Below are positions 50,678 to 60,268 of a stretch of 64,000 bases of DNA, piece by piece. This DNA is from Cryobacterium aureum (GTDB lineage Bacteria; Actinomycetota; Actinomycetes; Actinomycetales; Microbacteriaceae): the NCBI RefSeq assembly GCF_002954245.1, contig NZ_PPTG01000025.1, positions 186,001-250,000 of the forward strand. The letters are read 5' to 3'. Numbering within the stretch: position 1 is the first letter of the stretch; each line of letters begins with the position of its first letter. The translations under genes and the position numbers were made by a program. The notes under the pieces are model-generated. The model saw nothing but the letters and a program-made list of their open reading frames with translations, made no database searches and had not been told where the DNA came from.

Positions 50678-51664
50678 TCAGTTCAGCGCCGCGCGAGCCT
50701 TGAGCGGTTCCCACCATTGGCGGTTGTCGCGGTACCACTGCACCACGTCGGCAAGGCCCTGTTCGAACGGAACCTCGGGGGCATAGCCGAGTTCCGCCTG
50801 AATCTTGCTGATGTCTACCGAGTAGCGCAGGTCGTGGCCGAGACGGTCGGCGACGCGGTCAACATACGACCAGTCCTTGCCGGTCGAGTCGAGCAGCAGC
50901 TGGGTGAGCTCCTTGTTGGTGAGCTCCGTGCCGCCGCCAATGTTGTAGATCTCGCCAGCGCGACCGCCGACGAGCACCATCGCGATGGCGCGGGTGTGGT
51001 CGTCCACGTGCAGCCAGTCACGAATGTTGTTGCCCTCGCCGTAGAGGGGAACGTGCAGGTCGTCAATCAGGTTGCTGACGAAGAGCGGAATGACCTTTTC
51101 GGGAAAGTGGTATGGGCCGTAGTTGTTCGAGCATCGCGTGATCGAGACGTTGAGGCCGTGGGTGCGGTGGTAGCTGCGGGCGAGCAGGTCGCTGCCGGCC
51201 TTCGACGCGCTGTAAGGGGAGTTCGGCTCGAGCGCCCGCTCCTCGTTCCAGGAGCCTTCCGCGATGGAGCCGTAGACCTCGTCGGTGGAGACGTGCACAA
51301 ACCGGGCCAGCTTGTGGCGCAGCGCGGCGTCGAGCAGCTGCTGGGTGCCGAGCACGTTGGTCTCGACGAAGATCGTCGAATCCATCACGGAGCGGTCGAC
51401 GTGCGATTCGGCGGCGAAGTGCACCACCGCGTCAAGCCCGGGAAAGAGCGTGTCGAGCAGTTTGCCGTCGCGAATGTCGCCGTGCACAAAGCTGTAGCGC
51501 GGAGAATCGGCGATCGGGGCAAGGTTTTCGAGGTTGCCCGAGTAGGTCAGTGCGTCGAGCACGACAACTTCGGCGCCTTCAAGGCCCGGGTACTTGTCTT
51601 CAATCGTGCGTCGCACAAAGTTGGAGCCGATAAAACCGGCGCCGCCGGTGACGAGGATCTTCAT
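50678..51664 (-). CDS. rfbB: dTDP-glucose 4,6-dehydratase
   Basis: A 328-residue extended SDR dehydratase. Motifs: ILVTGGAGFIGSNFVRRTIE, HFAAESHVDRSVMD, VSTDEVYGSI and active-site YSASKAGSDLL near residue 158, plus RCSNNYGPYHFPEKVIPL. First gene of the minus-strand glycan operon and divergent from rfbC across a 71-base region. Forms the rhamnose pathway with rfbA, rfbC and rfbD. Confidence 0.96.
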   Translation of the reverse strand: MKILVTGGAGFIGSNFVRRTIEDKYPGLEGAEVVVLDALTYSGNLENLAPIADSPRYSFVHGDIRDGKLLDTLFPGLDAVVHFAAESHVDRSVMDSTIFVETNVLGTQQLLDAALRHKLARFVHVSTDEVYGSIAEGSWNEERALEPNSPYSASKAGSDLLARSYHRTHGLNVSITRCSNNYGPYHFPEKVIPLFVSNLIDDLHVPLYGEGNNIRDWLHVDDHTRAIAMVLVGGRAGEIYNIGGGTELTNKELTQLLLDSTGKDWSYVDRVADRLGHDLRYSVDISKIQAELGYAPEVPFEQGLADVVQWYRDNRQWWEPLKARAALN

Positions 51665-51723
51665 ATAGGAGTAACCGTTCCGTTCGTAGACATGGCCTTG
51701 TGATTGTATCGGACAGCGATTGG

Positions 51724-51729
51724 TAGACT
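51724..51729 (+). promoter_or_regulatory. Putative -10 element (TAGACT) of rfbC, leaderless
   Basis: TAGACT ends six bases before the GTG start of rfbC, and there is no Shine-Dalgarno, so the transcript probably begins at the start codon. The -35 is weak (TTGTGA or GATTGT with non-ideal spacing). Confidence 0.5.
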
Positions 51730-51735
51730 CCGAAC

Positions 51736-52347
51736 GTGCAAATTCGCGAGCTCTCGATCCCCGGTTCCTACGAAGTCACCCCGAGGCAGTTTGGTGATGA
51801 TCGGGGAGTGTTCCTCGAATGGTACCGATTCGATCATTTAGGCGAGGCTATTGGGCACCCGCTCAAACTCGCCCAGGCCAACACTTCAGTGTCGAAGCGA
51901 GGGGTGGTGCGAGGTATCCACTTTGCCGATATACCGCCGGGACAAGCCAAGCACGTCACCGTGACCCACGGCGCGGTACTGGACTTCGTTGTAGACCTGC
52001 GTGTAGGTTCGCCAGCCTTCGGCACCTGGGATTCGGTTCGCCTTGATGAGCAGGATCGTCGCGCGGTCTACATTCCCGAAGGTGTTGGTCACGCTTTTGT
52101 AGCACTCACCGACGACGCTACGGTGAGTTATCTGGTAACCAGCGTGTTCAACGCTGGACGCGAGCACGGCATCAATCCGCTCGATCCCGACATTGGACTT
52201 ATTTTTCCGGCCGAGTTGGGAAGTCCACTCGTGTCGGAAAAGGACGAGTTGGCGCCGAGCCTCGGGGAGGCCCTGGAATTGGGACTTCTCCCAACGTGGG
52301 AGGCTTCACAGGCCTTTTACGCTTCCCTCAACACGGAAAGTAACTAG
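51736..52347 (+). CDS. rfbC: dTDP-4-dehydrorhamnose 3,5-epimerase
   Basis: A 203-residue cupin epimerase. Motifs: FGDDRGVFLEWYR, KRGVVRGIHFADIPPGQAKH (active-site His), VDLRVGSPAFGTWDSVRL and VYIPEGVGHAFVALTD. The GTG start is supported by the leaderless promoter geometry. Followed three bases after its stop by rfbA. GC content appears lower than in rfbB. Confidence 0.94.
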   Translation: MQIRELSIPGSYEVTPRQFGDDRGVFLEWYRFDHLGEAIGHPLKLAQANTSVSKRGVVRGIHFADIPPGQAKHVTVTHGAVLDFVVDLRVGSPAFGTWDSVRLDEQDRRAVYIPEGVGHAFVALTDDATVSYLVTSVFNAGREHGINPLDPDIGLIFPAELGSPLVSEKDELAPSLGEALELGLLPTWEASQAFYASLNTESN

Positions 52348-52350
52348 CAC

Positions 52351-53211
52351 ATGCGCGGCATCATTTTGGCAGGGGGGTCGGGCACTCGTCTCTGGCCCAT
52401 CACCAAGGGAATTTCCAAGCAACTCATGCCCATTTACGACAAGCCAATGATTTACTACCCGCTATCGACGTTGATGATGGCGGGGATCAACGAGATTCTG
52501 ATCATTACAACACCGGAATATAACGGTCAGTTCCGTGCCCTCTTGGGTGACGGATCGCAGCTCGGGGTGAGCATCAGCTATGCCGTGCAGGACTCTCCCG
52601 ATGGCTTGGCGCAGGCGTTCATTATCGGTGAAGAATTCATCGGCGACGACAGCGTTGCTCTGGTCCTGGGTGACAATATATTTCACGGTTCCAAGCTCGG
52701 TACTGCCCTGCGTCAGAACGAAACAATTGTGGGCGCAACGATTTTCGCCTATCACGTGTCAAACCCAACTTCGTATGGAGTGGTGGAATTCGACGACGAT
52801 TTTCGGGCCGTGTCTATCGAAGAGAAGCCGGAAATCCCGCGTAGTAATTACGCAGTACCCGGTCTCTACTTCTACGACAATGATGTCATCGAGATCGCCA
52901 AATCGATCCAGCCGAGCGCACGCGGTGAGCTCGAAATCTCAACAATTAATGAGGTGTATCTAAACCGGGGAACTCTGACCGTGCAGGTTCTCGACCGGGG
53001 AACCGCGTGGCTGGACACTGGCACGTTCGAATCGATGATGCAGGCTAGCGAATATGTGAAGGTCATCGAGGACCGTCAGGGTTTCAAGATCGGCTGCATA
53101 GAGGAAATCGCATGGCGTGCCGGATGGATCACCGACGAGCAACTCGCGATACTCGCGGCTCCATTAAACAAGAGTGGTTATGGGCAATACTTAGCTAAGC
53201 TGCTTTCCTAG
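52351..53211 (+). CDS. rfbA: Glucose-1-phosphate thymidylyltransferase
   Basis: A 286-residue nucleotidyltransferase that makes dTDP-glucose, the first rhamnose-pathway step. Motifs: [51 protein letters not shown], and [20 protein letters not shown]. Nearly abuts rfbC, giving an rfbCA operon that runs on toward the acyltransferase gene 50 bases downstream. Confidence 0.96.
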   Translation: MRGIILAGGSGTRLWPITKGISKQLMPIYDKPMIYYPLSTLMMAGINEILIITTPEYNGQFRALLGDGSQLGVSISYAVQDSPDGLAQAFIIGEEFIGDDSVALVLGDNIFHGSKLGTALRQNETIVGATIFAYHVSNPTSYGVVEFDDDFRAVSIEEKPEIPRSNYAVPGLYFYDNDVIEIAKSIQPSARGELEISTINEVYLNRGTLTVQVLDRGTAWLDTGTFESMMQASEYVKVIEDRQGFKIGCIEEIAWRAGWITDEQLAILAAPLNKSGYGQYLAKLLS

Positions 53212-53261
53212 CTTCCAGATCTGCGAGTCAAGCAAGAGAACAAGGGCCTGCACAGGCCGGA

Positions 53262-54515
53262 ATGGTGCTGATGAAGAAGCTTGGGGATGACGCCATTCGT
53301 TCGCAGCCTATCGGGAGAATGCGACAGCTTGATGGACTTCGGGGGGTCGCCTCAGTCGTTGTATTGTTGCATCATAGTCTGCTCCTCAGCCCGGCTTTTG
53401 CGGCGACATATATGGCGAACGGCCAGATGCCCGTAACTTTTTCGATTACCTGGTGGTTGACCGCGACGCCTCTGAAACTCTTCACTGCTGGAGGTGAAGC
53501 AGTGCTCGTGTTCTTTGTCCTGAGCGGAATAGTTCTTACACTCCCTGTTCTCGATCACTTTCGAAATTTCGACTTCTGGGCATACTTTCCACGCCGCATT
53601 GTTCGCTTGTGGTTGCCGACGTTGGCCGCAGTCGTGGTCGCAGCGCTATGTTGGTACTTCGTTCCGAAGGGTCCATCCGAAGATTTTGGCTACTGGGTAA
53701 ACGTCTTCAATCCTGTGACGGTAACCTTTGGCAACTGGCTTACCACGGCCGACCTCTTTGGCGGAAACGCCATAATGAACAGCCCGATTTGGTCGTTGCA
53801 CTGGGAGTTGCTGTTCTCACTGCTGCTGCCAATATTCGTCGGTGCGGGAATCATCTTCGCGCGGCGAGCGTGGGTCTGGATTCTCTTTGCCTGCGTTGTC
53901 GTGGGGCTCGGTGTGTTTTGGAACTCCACACCGATGCGCTACCTGCCTTTATTCCTAATCGGCGCAATAATTGCTGTCAGTCTTCCGCGTCTGAACTCTG
54001 TTCTGACCAAATTCGCTCGATCCCGATGGTCGAATTTGGTGGGTGCACTCTCGGCTGTCTGTGCCCTCGCGCTGGTCATCGCTTACTGGCTCCTGCGTCC
54101 GATGGTGGACGGGACTTTGACACTTGTCGCGCTCACGTCAGCTGGGGGAGTCCTCGGCGCCGTTGGCTTCGTGCTGGTTTGCATGTTTTGGCTTCCAGCG
54201 ATCCAGATTCTCAATTCTCGACTTCTGCAGTGGCTTGGTCGGATTTCATTCAGCCTCTATTTGGTGCACGTCCCGATTGCTTTCGCACTCATCAATTTGC
54301 TCGGGGCAAAGTTGTGGCCGCTCGCCACAATGCTGACCGTAACTCTCGGAATTGCACTGGCTGTCGTTTTCAACAGATTTGTTGATGTCCCCTCGCATCT
54401 TTTGTCAAAGCGCCTCGGTGCGGCTTTCTCTCAACGTATGACTAAGTTCGCAGGCGCGGATGACGAACTATTGGTCTCGACGAAAGGTCGGAGTTCAACG
54501 ACCATGCGTGCCTAG
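53262..54515 (+). CDS. Acyltransferase 3 family membrane protein (OafA-like)
   Basis: A 417-residue integral membrane acyltransferase. The N-terminal RMRQLDGLRGVASVVVLLHH carries the catalytic-type His; about ten hydrophobic segments follow; SPIWSLHWELLFSLLLPIF is a family-typical block. OafA-type proteins O-acetylate surface sugars. In this locus it probably modifies the rhamnose-containing glycan. Convergent with the epimerase gene downstream. Confidence 0.88.
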   Translation: MVLMKKLGDDAIRSQPIGRMRQLDGLRGVASVVVLLHHSLLLSPAFAATYMANGQMPVTFSITWWLTATPLKLFTAGGEAVLVFFVLSGIVLTLPVLDHFRNFDFWAYFPRRIVRLWLPTLAAVVVAALCWYFVPKGPSEDFGYWVNVFNPVTVTFGNWLTTADLFGGNAIMNSPIWSLHWELLFSLLLPIFVGAGIIFARRAWVWILFACVVVGLGVFWNSTPMRYLPLFLIGAIIAVSLPRLNSVLTKFARSRWSNLVGALSAVCALALVIAYWLLRPMVDGTLTLVALTSAGGVLGAVGFVLVCMFWLPAIQILNSRLLQWLGRISFSLYLVHVPIAFALINLLGAKLWPLATMLTVTLGIALAVVFNRFVDVPSHLLSKRLGAAFSQRMTKFAGADDELLVSTKGRSSTTMRA

Positions 54516-54529
54516 TTGCGAGTGAAAAG

Positions 54530-55498
54530 TCAGCTACCGATTTGCAATCGCAGAATAATATCCTGCATGGTGTTGCGGATACCAACGGGAAGTGGCGTTA
54601 GATTTCGCTGATCGAGATCGGTCCAGACGACGGACTTCAGCCTCAGGTCGACCGCCTGAAGTGCTCCAGCTGCCGAGTATCCCAGCATGACATGAGGATG
54701 ATTCTTGGAGATCGAACGAAACAATCCCAGTAGGGTGCTGATTGTCACGGATTGCCCTGAAACCAGATTTTTCATCGTGTGAACAGTCTCTCCGGCATCG
54801 CTCAGGAGGAGCGTCCGCTCAAGTCCATCCAGAATTAACTCAGCGCAATCGCGAACGTAAATGTAATCGCGGGACGTCTCTAGGGGCACGAAGATCGACG
54901 CGGGCTGGGTGCCAAATTGTGCTTTGGCAATGTGCGAGATGAGTCCTTGCATTTTTGTGAGGCGCTGGCCAGGACCGTAGATGTTCGAGATTCGACCCGC
55001 CAGGGTCGAAATGTGTGCGGGAGAGAGCGCGCCGATCATCGCCTCCTCTGCGTCGAGTTTGAACTGCCCGTAACCGGAAAGCGGATGTGGCTCGGTCAGC
55101 TCGGAGAAGGGAGGCTCGGGCGAGCCGGCATAGATACCTCCGGCAGAGGAAGCATAGAAGAAAGCTCCCGATTGTGGGCCAACGGCTGACGCAACGGTCG
55201 AAGCAATAGTGCTCAGGATGAGGCGGAATTGTTCCAGTTCGCGTTCAATCTGTTCTGCACTACTGGACGTCACTACGGCACCTGCAGCCCACACGATCGC
55301 CCACCGGGATTGGGAGGTCCGGGACTGGTCAAGAAGTTGGTACGTTGCTCGGTTCACGGCGGCAACCATGTGTGCGTTGTCCGTCCACGGAAGCGATGGC
55401 ACGTCGAGAAGTGCCCACCCCGGACGGTCCTCGACGGCCGAGACAATTGCGCTGCCCAGTAGACCCCGTGAACCAATAACCCAGACCAGAGGGGTCAT
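54530..55498 (-). CDS. NAD-dependent epimerase/dehydratase family protein
   Basis: A 322-residue extended SDR. NAD motif WVIGSRGLLGSAIV at residues 6-19; catalytic Ser in YASSAGGIYAG and YxxxK in GYGQFKLDAEEAM near residue 143. The reaction is unclear: dehydratase, epimerase or 4-ketoreductase acting on a nucleotide sugar. Its start overlaps the stop of the upstream GT2 gene by four bases, tying it to the Gtr-like module. Confidence 0.85.
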   Translation of the reverse strand: MTPLVWVIGSRGLLGSAIVSAVEDRPGWALLDVPSLPWTDNAHMVAAVNRATYQLLDQSRTSQSRWAIVWAAGAVVTSSSAEQIERELEQFRLILSTIASTVASAVGPQSGAFFYASSAGGIYAGSPEPPFSELTEPHPLSGYGQFKLDAEEAMIGALSPAHISTLAGRISNIYGPGQRLTKMQGLISHIAKAQFGTQPASIFVPLETSRDYIYVRDCAELILDGLERTLLLSDAGETVHTMKNLVSGQSVTISTLLGLFRSISKNHPHVMLGYSAAGALQAVDLRLKSVVWTDLDQRNLTPLPVGIRNTMQDIILRLQIGS

Positions 55499-56490
55499 TG
55501 GCGACCTTGGGCCGCGCGGCCCATCGGACCGTTTTTCGGGTCAGACGTAATGAGGTACGGCGGCTTGCCCATCGCCATATTGACATTGACACCGATGTAC
55601 TCGGCGATGATGCCCAGCGAGAATAGGACCGCCCCAGACGTGAGCAGTTGAACAACAATCATCGATGCCCAACCCTGAGTATCAACGCCGCCCGTGATGC
55701 GTGCTATGAGGATAACGATCGCTACGACGATTCCTATCGCGGCAAACAGGACGCCAAGCACGCTGACCAGCCTGAGGCCGCGCGTGCCACTGGATATGAT
55801 CATTCTCAAGAAATGCGAGAACAAACGACGTGCGGAGTACCCGGACCGACGGTCACCTTCATCTCGCAGGGTAACGGGCGAGGTCACGACCTTCGTCGCA
55901 ACCCAGCTCATTGCAACGTCCAGGTACACACCGGACCCTGAGTAGGCGGCAATGCTGCGGCCGATAGTCCCAAGCATGAGACGGTAACTTTGGTAGTCGG
56001 CAGCATTGGCACTCCCGAAGAATCGCGTCAAGATCCACTTGGCTCCCTTGGAAGCAGCATTTCGCACAACTCCGTGTGGCGCCGGATTCAGCGGCTTGGC
56101 GTAAACGACATCGGCTTGCTCACGCAGGGCGGTATCCAGGAGCCCGCCAATCTCCAGGGGATTGTGCTGGCCGTCCTCGTCAAGAGTTACGATCCATTCG
56201 CTTCCACTTGAGGCCATGCCCGCGAGCGTCGCTGCGTGCTGGCCGTAATTCTTGCTCAACCAGATTGCGCGCACGAAATCGTACTTCGCAGCCAACTCGC
56301 GCATGACACGGTCAGACTGGTCTGGTCCGTGATCGTGTACGAGGATCACCTCGCTGACTACGAAATGATGTCCGTCAGCGGAGGCAGTTTCGACCGTCAG
56401 TGGCGTGATTTCCGCGACGATTTCCGCGAGGGTCTTCTCGCCTTGATAGACCGGTACAACGATTGAGACTGTGTGCGGTTTAGTGTCCAC
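55495..56490 (-). CDS. Glycosyltransferase family 2, GtrB/DPM1-like
   Basis: A 331-residue polyprenyl-phosphate sugar transferase. GT-A domain: VSIVVPVYQGEKTLAEIVAE, the DxD-type EWIVTLDEDGQHNP near residue 95, and KGAKWILTRFFG. Two C-terminal membrane segments (about 230-260 and 270-295) with IAEYIGVNVNMAMGKPPYLI. GtrB enzymes load a sugar on undecaprenyl phosphate for GtrA to flip. Genes on both sides are compatible with that role. Confidence 0.9.
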   Translation of the reverse strand: MDTKPHTVSIVVPVYQGEKTLAEIVAEITPLTVETASADGHHFVVSEVILVHDHGPDQSDRVMRELAAKYDFVRAIWLSKNYGQHAATLAGMASSGSEWIVTLDEDGQHNPLEIGGLLDTALREQADVVYAKPLNPAPHGVVRNAASKGAKWILTRFFGSANAADYQSYRLMLGTIGRSIAAYSGSGVYLDVAMSWVATKVVTSPVTLRDEGDRRSGYSARRLFSHFLRMIISSGTRGLRLVSVLGVLFAAIGIVVAIVILIARITGGVDTQGWASMIVVQLLTSGAVLFSLGIIAEYIGVNVNMAMGKPPYLITSDPKNGPMGRAAQGRQ

Positions 56491-56586
56491 GCTTGGTTTT
56501 CCTATCCGCTATTACGACTGATCTCGTCGCAGCATCCGTTTGAAGTTCAGGCGTCTTGGGTAAGGGGATTGCTCTCAGCGGCCAGG

Positions 56587-58881
56587 TCATTGTTCGGCTC
56601 CCGAACTGCTGAGCGCGCCGAGAAACTGGACTACCTCATCGGGCACGAGACGCAGGTGCGACACCGTTATTGGTCCGGTGAGTCCAGAAATGTGAAGGTT
56701 CGTCGTGCCAGGAGCTGCGGAAACCGGGAGGCGAACCGTACCCACGCCGTCGTTCAGGGTAACGGGTACCTTGGATCCTTGTCCGTCTACCCACACTTTG
56801 AGGTTCGCTTCGGGGTCAGCGGTGATAGTGAGCTGGGCTTCAAGTGAGACGGAATCAGTCGTGGTATTCGTGAGGCGAATTTTCGCATTGGAGAGGGCAG
56901 TTCCCCACTCGGGAAGGCCATCGGCACTGGACAGCGCCTCGAAGTCAGGTTCGAAGTATCCCGTAACGGGTTGGGTAATGACGCGAGTGATGGATTCAAG
57001 CTCAGTTGGAGAACTCGATTCGCTGATTGTTGTCGCCAGATCCCGCAAATTAAAGAACGTAAACCGCTCGGACTCGCTCACCAGAGGCGCGTGGCCAAGG
57101 AGAGACGTCAATCCTGCTTCGAGGCGTGCAGCGTGATCCGGCAGCGCATTCCTGTCCACCATTATTCCAGCAAAGCCTGAGGCCGCGGCCAGAATAGCGA
57201 CGTCCTCGGGAGGGTACTGCTCAAGAGCCAGGGGGTAGTCAGATCTCGGCCGTCCCTTAATGCCGCCAGCGGACCAGGAGATGTTCTCGGAGAGAAGGTA
57301 GGGGATCAACCCTTCCGAGCCGAGAACGCCTGTGACCGAAGAACTTTCGGGGAATGGAACATAGGGCAACTGCAAAATTGCGGATCCGGAGGGGACACCC
57401 TTAAGCGCGGTGTCAATCCACACTGTGTCCGCATCGAAGGCTTTCGCTGCGGCTATTCGACCGGCCGTAACATCGCTCGGAGTCTGATCGACGAAGGCCA
57501 CCACGAGCAGAAGGCAGGCCATCCCTGCAGCGACAACGGCGCGAAGCGACACCCGCCAATTGAATCTGGTGGCGACTCTCGCGATCAACCCATCCAGCAC
57601 GAGACCGACAATACCGAGCGCCAGGATCAACATGACAATTGACATCCGGTTCCACCCACGGAGGCTGCTGGTGAAAAATGAGATCACCGTCGAAAGGCCA
57701 CCGACCGTGGCGAAGAGAAAGGCTACGAACAGGAGCCCGCCGAGGTCACCAACTCGGTCGAGTAATAGCTGCTGATGTTCACCGCGCCCGGCCTTGGCCT
57801 CACGACGTGTTCGCCGCCGGGCGATTGCGAAATAGGCAATCGTCAGGAATCCGATCACGAGGCCCAGGGCACCGAGTGCTCCCAGCGCTGGTCGCTCGGA
57901 CAGTAGCGGGTAGTAATTGTCGTAGAGTTCCCGAAAATGTTTAAGTATGGGAATGCGGTGGCCAGACCACGGCATGATGAGTTGGGTCAGCTTCAGAGCA
58001 TAGATTTCAGCCTCAGGGGCAGAACGAGCGAGCCCCGCAGCATTCGCACCGTTGAATATGCCGTACAGAATGTCCGGCAGCATGTTGAGAAACATGACGC
58101 CGGCCGTGAACGCACCCAATCCCGCAGCTCCCCAGAAGCGCGCCCAGGAACCGTCACGAATGAGGACTGCAATACCGGCGAAGGCGAGGAGAACCAGAAA
58201 AAAGATCCCATAATATGACCCAGATGACGCAAGAAGCGTGGTGAAGAGGAGGCTGCGGCTGGTCGGACTGAAGATCACAGCCAACCATTTGTTGTGCGAC
58301 CGGCCGCGACCCCACAGACGCGCGCCTGAAAGCAAAATCACCAACAAACCGGCGCCGAGCGGTACCGCGTAGTAGGAGGCAAGCCACAGATGCCCCTCGC
58401 CGCGCATGAAGTGGTACGGCGCCACGGCAAACGCTGTGGCGAGAGCTACGGTCAGGGCTCTGGACACGCCGACGGTGCGGAGGAACCAGACGGCACCGAG
58501 CGCAGCCAAGGGGAAACCGATGATGTAGTAGACGTTCAACGCAACGGGCCATTGATCGGTGAACAGCCCAATGACGTTGGCAACGACCAGGTGGAGGTTG
58601 TCGGCCGTGGGGAAATCGTTGTATGTCTGGCCGTACGGAGCGCCGAGCAGGCCCTGATACTCGTACCAGCCGGTTTGCAATACCGTCTTGAAATGCGCGC
58701 CCGTAGCTAGAGCATCACCGTTGTATTCGAACGGCGCATCCAGGCGTGTGCCCTTGAGATCAATGGCCAACCAGGTGACGATCGATGAAACAACCGCGGT
58801 GACGAAATACAGGAAAGCGTCTGTGTGTGTCCACAGTCGTTGCAGAGTGCCCGTGCGTTCAGCGACCTCGTTCGCCATCAA
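56587..58881 (-). CDS. Large GT-C-like membrane protein with extracytoplasmic C-terminus
   Basis: A 764-residue protein with roughly 12 membrane segments in residues 20-470 and a soluble C-terminal part of about 290 residues ending in a beta-rich domain (LTNTTTDSVSLEAQLTITAD, GTVRLPVSAAPGTTNLHISG). The first large loop has acidic residues in the GT-C position (EYNGDALATGAHFKTVLQTG; NDFPTADNLHL). The organisation suggests a polyprenyl-phosphate-sugar-dependent transferase. I recognise no named family with certainty; YfhO-like proteins are an alternative. Coupled by a 4-base overlap to the upstream GT2 gene. Confidence 0.7.
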   Translation of the reverse strand: MMANEVAERTGTLQRLWTHTDAFLYFVTAVVSSIVTWLAIDLKGTRLDAPFEYNGDALATGAHFKTVLQTGWYEYQGLLGAPYGQTYNDFPTADNLHLVVANVIGLFTDQWPVALNVYYIIGFPLAALGAVWFLRTVGVSRALTVALATAFAVAPYHFMRGEGHLWLASYYAVPLGAGLLVILLSGARLWGRGRSHNKWLAVIFSPTSRSLLFTTLLASSGSYYGIFFLVLLAFAGIAVLIRDGSWARFWGAAGLGAFTAGVMFLNMLPDILYGIFNGANAAGLARSAPEAEIYALKLTQLIMPWSGHRIPILKHFRELYDNYYPLLSERPALGALGALGLVIGFLTIAYFAIARRRTRREAKAGRGEHQQLLLDRVGDLGGLLFVAFLFATVGGLSTVISFFTSSLRGWNRMSIVMLILALGIVGLVLDGLIARVATRFNWRVSLRAVVAAGMACLLLVVAFVDQTPSDVTAGRIAAAKAFDADTVWIDTALKGVPSGSAILQLPYVPFPESSSVTGVLGSEGLIPYLLSENISWSAGGIKGRPRSDYPLALEQYPPEDVAILAAASGFAGIMVDRNALPDHAARLEAGLTSLLGHAPLVSESERFTFFNLRDLATTISESSSPTELESITRVITQPVTGYFEPDFEALSSADGLPEWGTALSNAKIRLTNTTTDSVSLEAQLTITADPEANLKVWVDGQGSKVPVTLNDGVGTVRLPVSAAPGTTNLHISGLTGPITVSHLRLVPDEVVQFLGALSSSGAEQ

Positions 58882-59714
58882 ATGGCTCGGTTCATTCGTC
58901 GACGCAGCAGTATGTAGGCAAGTCGCCTCGCAAAGGACATGGCATAAGCACGAGCATTGCCGAGGAGGACATCGCCGCGATTAACGACGTTGGGATGATC
59001 GAGCTTCAGCCAACGGTGAAAATCACTCGCTTGTTGAGCCTGCTGACCGGCGAGGCGCACACTCCACTGGGAATCGCTTATTCTGAATCCGGCCAGCACC
59101 TCTGGCACGGCGACGAAGTTGCCTTCCAAAAGAACTCGAACATAGGTGGCCTCGTCAATGAGGTACGGAAAGCGCGAATCCCACCAGCCAACTCGTTCAA
59201 GTACGTCCCGGCGGATTAGGACGCAGGCGGGCTCGCCAAAGATATTGGTTCCGGATCGCACTGTTGCCCGTGCGGCTCGTACACCGGCCATCTGTCCGCG
59301 GAGGCCGGCCAGGCCGCGGCGGGCAATTACGGGCTGGCTGCGTGCATCCACGATTGATCGCGGCGAGGCGACCAGGACAACGTTGGAGGCTGACTGCATC
59401 GCTGCAACCTGTTTGGCCAGGATATCGGGGTGGATGAGATCGTCGCCGCAGACAAGCTTGAGGTAGGTTCCGGTCGCGGCTTGGCTAACACGGTTCCAAT
59501 TTCGCAGTGCACCTCCACCGGCTTCCGTGTCCAGGATGACCAGGCGCGGTTCGTGCCGGAACTTCTCTATGACGGCTTTTGTCGAGTCTGTGGAGGAGTG
59601 GTCAGAAACGATGACTTCGAAATCTTCGAACGTCTGCGCAAAAACCGAAGTGAGGGTTTCCTCAAGGTACTCGGCATTGTTGTAGGCGGGGATAACGACG
59701 GAAACCGTGGTCAC
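58878..59714 (-). CDS. Glycosyltransferase family 2
   Basis: A 278-residue GT-A transferase: VSVVIPAYNNAEYLEETLTS at the N-terminus, VSDHSSTDSTKAVIEKF, and LKLVCGDDLIHPDILAKQ as the metal-binding DD motif near residue 92. No membrane segment. Coupled at both ends: 4-base overlaps with GtrA upstream and the GT-C-like gene downstream. Sugar specificity unknown. Confidence 0.9.
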   Translation of the reverse strand: MTTVSVVIPAYNNAEYLEETLTSVFAQTFEDFEVIVSDHSSTDSTKAVIEKFRHEPRLVILDTEAGGGALRNWNRVSQAATGTYLKLVCGDDLIHPDILAKQVAAMQSASNVVLVASPRSIVDARSQPVIARRGLAGLRGQMAGVRAARATVRSGTNIFGEPACVLIRRDVLERVGWWDSRFPYLIDEATYVRVLLEGNFVAVPEVLAGFRISDSQWSVRLAGQQAQQASDFHRWLKLDHPNVVNRGDVLLGNARAYAMSFARRLAYILLRRRMNRAI

Positions 59715-60211
59715 TCGGAGCTCATTTCTGGTACGTCTGACTGCGGCGTTCTGGGGCGCCGAAAGGAAAAATTGCGGTGGCCGACGAAGCTGACCATTGT
59801 GGTGACAAAGACGATTAGTGCTTGAGCGACAATCGGTTCAAGTCCGAACAGTTCGACCAAGATTGGGAGAAGTATTGCGTTGATGCCGAGCGCGACCAGA
59901 TACACCATCTCGAATCGCGCGAGGTCGCGCCAGACATGCCCTCGTACACGGAACACGAAGCGCCGGTAGAGGACGAATGCGCAGAGCACGCTCGCGACGT
60001 GAGCACAGCCGAGAGCGGCCATGTAGCCGAAAGCGCTTCCCACCGTGAGTTGAAAGATCGCAAACCAGGCAAAGCCAACGATGGTGTTCACGGCTCCGAC
60101 AAGCAGGAACGCGACTCGATAGTCTTTGACGACTCGTAGTAAAAAGCCGGGCGCGCCCTGCATGCCCGCGGGGGGCTCTGGAAGCTCGTCGGCGGGCAGT
60201 GTCGAATTCAT
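59711..60211 (-). CDS. GtrA-family membrane protein
   Basis: A 166-residue GtrA protein with an acidic/proline N-terminal 25 residues and four membrane segments (VAFLLVGAVNTIVGFAWFAI, YMAALGCAHVASVLCAFVLY, MVYLVALGINAILLPILVEL, AQALIVFVTTMVSFVGHRNF). It ends with the family motif VGHRNFSFRR plus a polar tail. Probable flippase of the Gtr-like module with the GtrB-like protein and the large GT-C-like protein. Confidence 0.88.
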   Translation of the reverse strand: MNSTLPADELPEPPAGMQGAPGFLLRVVKDYRVAFLLVGAVNTIVGFAWFAIFQLTVGSAFGYMAALGCAHVASVLCAFVLYRRFVFRVRGHVWRDLARFEMVYLVALGINAILLPILVELFGLEPIVAQALIVFVTTMVSFVGHRNFSFRRPRTPQSDVPEMSSE

Positions 60212-60268
60212 ATCCTCGAGAGTTTCCTGGATGATCGGGCACCGATGAGGACCAGTGCCCTCTGGAGT

